A stretch of DNA of 5,571 nt, taken from the NCBI GenBank assembly GCA_007571115.1, contig RKSA01000021.1, forward strand, positions 1-5,571. The letters run 5' to 3'. Made by a program: the position numbers and the translations under genes. Below the pieces are notes generated by a model that worked only from the letters and a program-made list of their open reading frames with translations, searched no databases and was not told the origin of the DNA. The DNA comes from Gammaproteobacteria bacterium. Lineage in GTDB: Bacteria > Pseudomonadota > Gammaproteobacteria > Pseudomonadales > Pseudohongiellaceae. This document shows, piece after piece, positions 1 through 5,571 of the stretch (position 1 is its first letter; each line of letters opens with the position of its first letter).

Positions 1-462
1 CTGTACCTCAGCGACAGCGATGCCTTCCATTCCGGAATCGAGCAGGTGCTCGACCGCTTTGTCGATTTCAATGTCATCGCCGAAGTCGTCATGAATCGCT
101 TCGCCGATAGCGCCAGTGATGCGCAGAAGCGGCGCTTCGGCGAGATCCTGCGAACCAACCTGACGCGTTTCTACGGCGCAGCCCTGCTTTCCTATGCCGA
201 GCAGGAAGTCGAGTTCCTGCCTTCGGCGAACCCCGAACGCGACTCCCCCGAGAGCACCGTCGTGACGATGCAGTTGAGTGGTGGCGGCGGCCAGACCGTG
301 CAATTGCAATACCAGATGTTTCTTGCCGGCGGCAACGAATGGAAATTGCGCAATCTCAATCTGGCCGGGGTCAATCTCGGGCGCCAGTATTTCACCCAGT
401 TCAGTGCGCTGATGGCCGAACACGGCAACGACATCGACGCCGTGCTCGATCATTGGCAGTAG
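1..462 (+). CDS. mlaC: MlaC (Ttg2D) phospholipid-binding protein, 5'-truncated
   Basis: This is the C-terminal 153 residues of MlaC, the soluble periplasmic carrier that moves phospholipids between the outer-membrane MlaA complex and the inner-membrane MlaFEDB transporter. The frame is open from base 1, so the gene begins upstream; family members are about 200-215 residues, so roughly 50-60 residues including the signal peptide are missing. Family features seen are a VDF segment near residue 22, a stretch around residues 44-66 resembling the family's 'F...LRT.L.R.Y..ALL.Y' helix, and the typical ending WKLRNLNLAGVNLG (114-127) followed by an F..QF helix and a final HW. A GTG at 46 could be read as a start, but it lies inside the conserved domain and the reading frame continues upstream. 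The stop TAG (460-462) lies in the first unit of a heptamer array. No mlaB follows. Identification is by remembered family pattern, and confidence is high. Confidence 0.93.
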   Translation: MYLSDSDAFHSGIEQVLDRFVDFNVIAEVVMNRFADSASDAQKRRFGEILRTNLTRFYGAALLSYAEQEVEFLPSANPERDSPESTVVTMQLSGGGGQTVQLQYQMFLAGGNEWKLRNLNLAGVNLGRQYFTQFSALMAEHGNDIDAVLDHWQ

Positions 463-481
463 GCAGTAGGCAATAGACAAT
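453..481 (+). promoter_or_regulatory. Possible sigma70-type promoter upstream of ibaG-murA
   Basis: TTGGCA at 453-458 matches the -35 consensus TTGACA at 5 of 6 positions. Exactly 17 bp later, GACAAT at 476-481 matches the -10 consensus TATAAT at 4 of 6. Transcription would start near 488, just ahead of the ibaG ribosome binding site. The -35 overlaps the last codons of mlaC and the -10 lies in the one array unit that reads GACAATA instead of GGCAATA or GGCAGTA. This is sequence matching only. The weak first base of the -10 and the repetitive context make a chance match quite possible. Confidence 0.27.
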
Positions 482-494
482 AGGCAATAGGCGG
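455..494 (+). repeat. Tandem heptamer array (GGCARTA)x5 plus partial unit
   Basis: Five consecutive 7-bp units are visible: GGCAGTA (455-461), GGCAGTA (462-468), GGCAATA (469-475), GACAATA (476-482) and GGCAATA (483-489), followed by a partial GGCGG. The array covers the mlaC stop codon and most of the mlaC-ibaG gap, and it is clearly richer in A+T than the flanking genes. Because the stop lies at the first unit junction, gain or loss of downstream units would leave MlaC unchanged but alter the spacing to ibaG. Heptanucleotide tandem repeats are known in other bacteria (for example the cyanobacterial STRR families). No function is evident here. Confidence 0.9.
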
Positions 495-500
495 AGAGAG
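493..500 (+). promoter_or_regulatory. Ribosome binding site that sets the ibaG TTG start
   Basis: The purine run GGAGAGAG ends 4 nt before the TTG at 505. No in-frame ATG lies near the expected N-terminus: the ATG at 510 is in another frame and meets a stop at once. This purine run is therefore the main support for TTG as the ibaG initiation codon. Confidence 0.65.
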
Positions 501-504
501 AATC

Positions 505-732
505 TTGCAATGTGAAGACATTGCCCGCCTGCTGCGGGCAGGCCTGCCCGATTGCGCGGTCGAAGTCAGTGGCGGCGACGGCAAGTTCCTCGTCACCGCG
601 ACCGGCCCGGCCTTTGCTGGCCTCAGCGCGGTCAAGCGGCAGCAGAAGGTCTACGCGATTCTCGACAGCCACATCGTCAGCGGCGCGATTCACGCGGTTT
701 CCATGCGGCTCAAGGCGCCTGAGGAAAGCTAG
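505..732 (+). CDS. ibaG: IbaG, BolA-family protein
   Basis: The 75-residue product is a small cytoplasmic BolA/IbaG-family protein. Family members pair with monothiol glutaredoxins and take part in iron-sulfur handling and acid or envelope stress responses. Visible features are the central F.V.A.G..F.G.S segment (28-41), VK-x-QQ-x-VY (43-50) and the conserved IHAVSM block (62-67) with His63, the residue type used in shared cluster binding. The length is slightly below the 84 residues of E. coli IbaG, with the difference mainly at the ends. The start is TTG at 505, backed by a good ribosome binding site. It sits directly upstream of murA with a 23-nt gap, which is the conserved arrangement in gammaproteobacteria. 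It could be called simply BolA-like, but the murA context favours IbaG. Confidence 0.92.
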   Translation: MQCEDIARLLRAGLPDCAVEVSGGDGKFLVTATGPAFAGLSAVKRQQKVYAILDSHIVSGAIHAVSMRLKAPEES

Positions 733-755
733 CTTCTTGCGACGGCCCGCATCCG

Positions 756-2027
<1,272 letters not shown>

Positions 2028-2032
2028 CCCTC

Positions 2033-2683
2033 ATGAAAGCCGACACCAATCCGCTCGTCATCGCCTTGAGCAGAGGCCGGGTTTTGCACGAGACCCTGCC
2101 GTTGCTGCGCGAGGCGGGCATTGCCCCCATCGAGGAACTCGCCGGCAGCCGCAAGCTGCGCTTCGCCACGACCGCCGACGGCGTCAACCTGCTCGTGATG
2201 CGCGGTTCCGACGTGCCGGCATACGTGGAAAACGGCGCCGCCGACATGGGGATAACGGGCAAGGACGTCCTGCTCGAGCATGGCGGCGAGGAACTCTACG
2301 AACCCCTCGACCTTGGCATCGCGCGATGCCGCCTGATGACTGCGGCGCCCATCGGCGGCAGCAGGCCGGGAGCTCGCCCCCGGGTTGCGACCAAGTTCGT
2401 CAATGTCGCCAAGCGCTGGTTCGCCGAACAGGGCCGTCAGATCGAGTTGATTCGCCTGCATGGCGCACTCGAGATCGCTCCGGCGATGGGGCTGGCGGAC
2501 CTGATCGTCGATATCGTCGATACCGGCAACACCTTGCGCGCCAATGGCCTCGAACCCCTGGACACGATCGCCGAAATCAGCTCCCGAGTGATCGTCAACA
2601 AGGCTTCGATGAAAATCAACGCTCGCCGCGTCCGCGTCGTGCTCGAAGGTCTCGACGCTGCGGTGGTGCGCCGCGCCCGCTGA
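2033..2683 (+). CDS. hisG: ATP phosphoribosyltransferase, short form (HisG_S)
   Basis: HisG joins ATP to PRPP to form phosphoribosyl-ATP, the first step of histidine synthesis. The product has 216 residues, the length of the short form, which lacks the C-terminal ACT-like regulatory domain of the roughly 300-residue long form. Short HisG enzymes are known to need the HisZ subunit for activity and histidine feedback, so a hisZ gene should exist elsewhere; none is in this window. Motifs are LSRGRV (12-17), GITGKDVL (73-80) and the PRPP-binding signature DIVDTGNTLRANGL (160-173). The frame is open far upstream inside murA, but homology begins at the ATG at 2033 (NPLVIALSRGR follows at once), 5 nt after the murA stop. 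No Shine-Dalgarno is evident, which suggests translational coupling to murA. hisD follows after 21 nt. Confidence 0.97.
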   Translation: MKADTNPLVIALSRGRVLHETLPLLREAGIAPIEELAGSRKLRFATTADGVNLLVMRGSDVPAYVENGAADMGITGKDVLLEHGGEELYEPLDLGIARCRLMTAAPIGGSRPGARPRVATKFVNVAKRWFAEQGRQIELIRLHGALEIAPAMGLADLIVDIVDTGNTLRANGLEPLDTIAEISSRVIVNKASMKINARRVRVVLEGLDAAVVRRAR

Positions 2684-2704
2684 AGCAACGATGATTCCCC
2701 AGCC

Positions 2705-4015
2705 ATGCCCCAGTTGAATCTCGACATCGCCATTCTCCATGCCTCGGCGCCGGATTTTGCCGAGCGTCTCGCGGCGAAGCTCGACCGCCGCATGTTGGTC
2801 GACGCAGCGATCACCGAACGCGTTCGCGGCATCCTCGAAGCCGTCCGCGAACGCGGCGACGCAGCCCTGCTCGAACATACGCGCCGCTTCGATGGCCTCG
2901 AAGTCGACAGCATGGCGTCTCTGACGATCGATCGCGAGGCGATGCAAGCCGCCCTCGAGGCGCTGCCCGCAGCGACTTGCCGGGCATTGCGCCACGCCGC
3001 CGAACGAATCAGGCGCTATCACGAGGAGCAACGACAGGATTCCTGGCAGTTCAGCGAGGACGACGGTTCGGTCTACGGCCAGCAGGTCACCGCGCTGGAA
3101 CGAGTCGGAATCTACGTGCCTGGGGGCAAGGCGAGCTATCCGTCGTCGATGTTGATGCTGGCGATTCCGGCCCGGGTCGCCGGAGTCGGCGAAATCGTCG
3201 CCACCGTGCCTCGCGCCCATCAAGGCAACGAACTGGTGCTCGCGGCTGCGGCGCTTGCCGAAATCGACCAGCTTTACGCGGTGGGTGGTGCCCAGGCGAT
3301 CGCCGCGATGGCCTATGGCACTGAGTCGATCGCCAAAGTCGACAAGATCGCCGGGCCGGGCAATATCCATGTCACCGTCGCGAAGAAGCTCGTCTTTGGC
3401 GAGGTTGGGATCGACATGATCGCCGGCCCGACCGAGCTGACCGTGATCTGCGATGGCAGCGCCGACCCCGACTGGGTCGCCATGGATCTGTTCTCCCAGG
3501 CCGAACACGACGAACAGGCGCAATCGATCGTGATTGCTGCCGATGCCGCGCATCTCGAGGCGGTGGCCGCCGCGATGCGGCGTCACCTTCCCGGCCTGGA
3601 ACGGCGCGACATCATCGCCGCGAGCATCAACGACCGCGGCCTGTTCATCCTTGCCGACGATCTCGTCGAGGCCGTCGAGCTGAGCAACCGGATCGCCCCC
3701 GAACATCTCGAACTCGCAGTGCAGAACCCCCGGCAACTGCTCGGGCACGTCAGGCACGCCGGCGCGATCTTCCTCGGCCGCCATAGCGCCGAAGCGCTTG
3801 GCGACTACTGCGCGGGCCCGAGCCATGTGTTGCCGACCTCGGGCGCAGCGCGGTTCTCCTCGGCGCTTGGCGTGGCGGACTTCCAGAAGCGCAGCTCGAT
3901 CATCGACTGCTCGGCAGAAGGCGCGGTCTCGCTGGCAGCAACGGCGGCACAGCTCGCGCGCGGCGAGCGTCTCGAGGCCCATGCCAGGGCGGCCGAACTG
4001 CGTCTTCGCGGCTGA
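2705..4015 (+). CDS. hisD: Histidinol dehydrogenase (HisD)
   Basis: HisD oxidises L-histidinol to L-histidine in two NAD-dependent steps, the end of the histidine pathway. The 436-residue product has the usual length and full domain. Zinc ligands by alignment to the E. coli enzyme are Gln265 and His268 (SQAEHDEQ), Asp367 (LGDYCAGPSH) and His426 near the C-terminus. The catalytic Glu333-His334 pair lies in APEHLEL. Other family blocks are GIYVPGGKASYPS (135-147), KIAGPGNIHVT (214-224) and ADFQKRSS (391-398). The start ATG at 2705 gives a normal N-terminus but has no Shine-Dalgarno; a tiny 8-codon frame from ATG 2691 overlaps it and could couple translation. It probably shares a transcript with murA and hisG. 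The expected hisC is absent downstream; a convergent protease gene begins 9 bp after the stop. Confidence 0.98.
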   Translation: MPQLNLDIAILHASAPDFAERLAAKLDRRMLVDAAITERVRGILEAVRERGDAALLEHTRRFDGLEVDSMASLTIDREAMQAALEALPAATCRALRHAAERIRRYHEEQRQDSWQFSEDDGSVYGQQVTALERVGIYVPGGKASYPSSMLMLAIPARVAGVGEIVATVPRAHQGNELVLAAAALAEIDQLYAVGGAQAIAAMAYGTESIAKVDKIAGPGNIHVTVAKKLVFGEVGIDMIAGPTELTVICDGSADPDWVAMDLFSQAEHDEQAQSIVIAADAAHLEAVAAAMRRHLPGLERRDIIAASINDRGLFILADDLVEAVELSNRIAPEHLELAVQNPRQLLGHVRHAGAIFLGRHSAEALGDYCAGPSHVLPTSGAARFSSALGVADFQKRSSIIDCSAEGAVSLAATAAQLARGERLEAHARAAELRLRG

Positions 4016-4024
4016 GTGCGCCGC

Positions 4025-5146
4025 TCAGGGATCGAACACGATCGCCTGGCCAAAGCCGAGCGCGGTCTCGAACTCGAGGGTCCGCCCTTCGCGGTAGACC
4101 TGCACGCGAACGATGTCGCCGGGCTTCTTTTCGCGAACCTCCATGACGATGCTTTCGCCGTCAATCACTGCAGAATCGTTGATGGCGGTAATCACGTCGC
4201 CGGGCTCGATTCCGGCCCGGGCCGCAGCGCCGCCTTCATCGACGCTTTCCACGAGCATCCCGCGAACGTGGTCGACGCCGAAGAAAATCTCGCTCGAACT
4301 CGCCGTCAATGCCTCGCCGGTCAGAACGCCGAGATAGCCCGAATTGGCGGCGACGGCTTCGTCAATCAGTTCCCGGGCCGCAGCGACCGCGACGCCGGCG
4401 GGGGAGGCGAAGCCGATTCCCGCAAAAGTTCCCGTTTCGGAAACGATCGACGAATTGACGCCGACGAGCTGGCCGCCGGCATCGATCAGGGCGCCTCCGG
4501 AGCTGCCCGGATTGATCGCTGCATCGGTCTGGATCATGTTGACCGAAAAATCGAGATCATGGCCCAGCGAACTGACGATTCCCCGGGAAACCGACTGGCC
4601 GATATGATGCGGATAGCCGATCGAGAACACCGCATCGCCGACCGCCAGCAGATTTTCGTCGCCGACCTCGATCGGCGCCAGATCATCCATGTTGACGTGC
4701 AGCACCGCCAGATCCCGGGTTTCGTCCCAGGCGATCACCGTCGCCGGAGTGCGGCGGCCGTCGCGCAGCGCGACGCTGGCGTCGAAAGCGTCGAACAGGG
4801 TGTCGACGACGTGCAGATTGGTGAGAATGAAACCCCGGGAATCGATGATGATTCCCGAGCCAAGGCTTTGCTGCTCGCCGAGATAGAGGTCGACCCGGTC
4901 GGCGCCGGTGCGCTCGATCGCCTCGACATTGACCCGGGTCGCGCTGATGCTGACCACCGCAGCCGAAGCGCTGGCGATCGCTTCGTGATGGCCCGCGACT
5001 TCGGGCGCTGCGTCGTGGCGCAAGCCGGCAAGCATCCCGCGCAGCTCGCGCAGTTCGACGAACTGCAAGGCCGTCAGCGCCACCAATACGCCACAGACTA
5101 GCGGCCAGCCAGTGAAGCTCAGCAGATTGCGCAAACGGCTCGTCAT
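4025..5146 (-). CDS. degS: DegS/AlgW-type membrane-anchored periplasmic serine protease (trypsin + PDZ)
   Basis: The 373-residue product has a short cytoplasmic N-terminus, one membrane segment (about 12-32), a trypsin-like domain (about 55-260) and one PDZ domain (about 265-365) that opens with YLG, the usual peptide-binding loop. The catalytic triad is His112 (TNLHVVD), Asp145 (TRDLAVL) and Ser216 (PGSSGGAL). One PDZ domain plus an N-terminal anchor fits DegS/AlgW, the site-1 protease that senses misfolded outer-membrane proteins and cuts the anti-sigma factor RseA/MucA, rather than two-PDZ DegP/DegQ. Ser215 replaces the common Asn of GNSGG. An in-frame ATG at 5176 would add 10 residues, but the start at 5146 has a strong GGAGGG 5 nt upstream and gives a basic MTSRLR before the membrane segment. 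No RseA or MucA gene is in view, so the pathway role is inferred from architecture. Confidence 0.93.
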   Translation of the reverse strand: MTSRLRNLLSFTGWPLVCGVLVALTALQFVELRELRGMLAGLRHDAAPEVAGHHEAIASASAAVVSISATRVNVEAIERTGADRVDLYLGEQQSLGSGIIIDSRGFILTNLHVVDTLFDAFDASVALRDGRRTPATVIAWDETRDLAVLHVNMDDLAPIEVGDENLLAVGDAVFSIGYPHHIGQSVSRGIVSSLGHDLDFSVNMIQTDAAINPGSSGGALIDAGGQLVGVNSSIVSETGTFAGIGFASPAGVAVAAARELIDEAVAANSGYLGVLTGEALTASSSEIFFGVDHVRGMLVESVDEGGAAARAGIEPGDVITAINDSAVIDGESIVMEVREKKPGDIVRVQVYREGRTLEFETALGFGQAIVFDP

Positions 5147-5151
5147 GATCG

Positions 5152-5157
5152 CCCTCC
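5152..5157 (-). promoter_or_regulatory. Strong ribosome binding site that sets the degS start
   Basis: On the - strand this reads GGAGGG, 5 nt before the ATG at 5146. It decides between that start and the longer in-frame ATG at 5176, which has no such site and lies inside an inverted repeat. Confidence 0.85.
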
Positions 5158-5159
5158 AA

Positions 5160-5180
5160 GGCCATGATGCTATCATGGCC
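5160..5180. repeat. Perfect 9-bp inverted repeat, 3-nt spacer
   Basis: GGCCATGAT (5160-5168) and ATCATGGCC (5172-5180) are exact reverse complements around GCT. The dyad lies in the divergent promoter region and covers the TATCAT hexamer at 5171-5176. It could be a binding site for a dimeric regulator or an RNA hairpin just upstream of the degS ribosome binding site. It has no T-run on either strand, so it does not look like a terminator. The symmetry is directly visible; its role is unknown. Confidence 0.85.
5171..5176 (+). promoter_or_regulatory. Possible -10 element for the Nif3-like gene
   Basis: TATCAT matches the -10 consensus TATAAT at 5 of 6 bases and would place a transcription start near 5183, about 32 nt before the ATG at 5215. 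No recognisable -35 lies 16-18 bp upstream, so this is only a candidate. Confidence 0.3.
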
Positions 5181-5181
5181 G

Positions 5182-5203
5182 CGCTTGGCGAGACGCCAAA
5201 GCG
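5182..5203. repeat. Bulged inverted repeat next to the Nif3-like gene's ribosome binding site
   Basis: CGCTTGGCG (5182-5190) can pair with CGCCAA (5194-5199) plus GCG (5201-5203), leaving A5200 as a bulge and AGA as the loop. The 3' arm runs into GGAG (5203-5206), the likely Shine-Dalgarno 8 nt before the ATG at 5215. A leader hairpin here could affect access to that site. The pairing is visible; any regulatory role is inferred. Confidence 0.6.
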
Positions 5204-5214
5204 GAGCCCTTGCG

Positions 5215-5571
5215 ATGACTGTCAGCCTGCGGAAGCTATGCGCCGAGTGCGATGCACTGCTCGAGCCGGAACGGTTCAGCGACTATTGCCCCAATGGCCT
5301 GCAGGTCGAGGGCCGCGCCGAGATTGGCAAGATCGTTTCCGGGGTCACCGCCTGCGCGGCGCTGATCGAGCGCGCCGTCGCCGCTGGCGCCGATTTGCTG
5401 CTCGTGCATCACGGCTATTTCTGGAAAGGCGAAAGCCCCTTGCTCAGCGGCTACCGCAGGCAGCGAATCGCCGCCTTGCTGCGCAACGAACTCAGCCTCG
5501 CCGCCTACCACCTGCCCCTCGACGTCCACGAGACCCTTGGCAACAACGTGCAGCTCGCGAAGCGGCTCGGC
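5215..5571 (+). CDS. ybgI: Nif3/YbgI-family dinuclear metal-centre protein, 3'-truncated
   Basis: The visible 119 residues are the N-terminal half of a Nif3-like protein (family about 250 residues; E. coli YbgI). Members form toroidal hexamers with two metal ions per subunit. Their cellular function is not firmly settled; GTP cyclohydrolase I type 2 annotations are common but doubtful. Family blocks seen are SDYCPNGLQVEG (22-33), VSGVTAC (41-47), the metal-binding VHHGYFWKGE (64-73) with His65-His66, and HLPLDVH (99-105) with Asp103, followed by LGNN. The C-terminal His and Glu ligands lie beyond the window. ATG at 5215 has GGAG (5203-5206) 8 nt upstream. It is transcribed divergently from the degS-like gene, and the frame is open to the last base. 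Confidence 0.95.
   Translation, partial: MTVSLRKLCAECDALLEPERFSDYCPNGLQVEGRAEIGKIVSGVTACAALIERAVAAGADLLLVHHGYFWKGESPLLSGYRRQRIAALLRNELSLAAYHLPLDVHETLGNNVQLAKRLG

Larger units (their letters stand above)
5147..5214. other. Divergent intergenic region between degS-like and Nif3-like genes
   Basis: This 68-bp gap must hold the start signals of both divergent genes unless their promoters lie inside the neighbouring coding region. It contains a ribosome binding site for each gene, two nearly adjacent inverted repeats (5160-5180 and 5182-5203) and a TATCAT hexamer. CATGAT occurs at 5144-5149 and 5163-5168 and in reverse complement (ATCATG) at 5172-5177. No convincing -35 box was found on either strand. 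Confidence 0.75.

Noticed and set aside
455..494. CRISPR array or transposon end
   Set aside because: The units are only 7 bp with no spacers, and there is no terminal inverted repeat or transposase nearby.
4008..4028. Intrinsic terminator between hisD and degS
   Set aside because: Only 5-bp alternative stems exist and neither strand has a T-run after them.
4016..5101. A 361-codon open frame on the + strand opposite the degS-like gene
   Set aside because: The - strand product has a complete catalytic triad, membrane anchor and PDZ domain. The + strand translation is a low-complexity, Arg/Asp/Ala-rich shadow.
5147..5176. Longer degS start at the ATG at 5176
   Set aside because: It has no Shine-Dalgarno and lies in an inverted repeat, while the ATG at 5146 has GGAGGG at good spacing and gives a typical signal-anchor N-terminus.
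5171..5199. A - strand sigma70 promoter for degS using TTGGCG (5199-5194) as -35
   Set aside because: At 16-18 bp spacing the -10 candidates match the consensus poorly, and the best hexamer (TAGCAT) is 21 bp away.

Overview
The window is GC-rich proteobacterial chromosome, almost fully coding. It holds a conserved housekeeping neighbourhood: mlaC (5' end cut off), ibaG, murA, hisG and hisD, all on the + strand. A convergent DegS/AlgW-type periplasmic protease follows on the - strand. After a 68-bp divergent gap comes the 5' part of a Nif3/YbgI-family gene on the + strand. Protein motifs and the gene order (Mla lipid transport, IbaG, MurA, short-form HisG, HisD) fit a gammaproteobacterium, possibly one distantly like Pseudomonas; a betaproteobacterium is less likely but not excluded. 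The species cannot be named from the sequence.

Layout. Positions 1-462 are the C-terminal part of MlaC, the periplasmic phospholipid shuttle. Positions 455-494 are an AT-richer tandem heptamer array that contains the mlaC stop and overlaps a possible sigma70-type promoter. Positions 505-732 are ibaG (TTG start with a good ribosome binding site), 756-2027 are murA, 2033-2683 are hisG (short form) and 2705-4015 are hisD. The gaps between these genes are 23, 5 and 21 nt, so they probably share a transcript. Only 9 bp separate the hisD stop from the stop of the convergent degS-like gene (4025-5146, - strand). The divergent gap 5147-5214 carries two inverted repeats, one covering a possible -10 element. 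The Nif3-like gene starts at 5215 and runs off the window.

How the genes relate. MlaC, MurA and the DegS-like protease all concern the cell envelope: outer-membrane lipid asymmetry, the first committed step of peptidoglycan synthesis, and sensing of misfolded outer-membrane proteins. IbaG is a BolA-family protein tied to iron-sulfur/glutaredoxin biology. HisG and HisD catalyse the first and last steps of histidine synthesis. Two genes often found in this order in relatives are absent from their usual slots: mlaB (between mlaC and ibaG) and hisC (after hisD).

I see no mobile element, CRISPR array, RNA gene or clearly new system. The points most worth a second look are the heptamer array with its possible promoter, the paired inverted repeats in the divergent gap, and the two missing neighbours.
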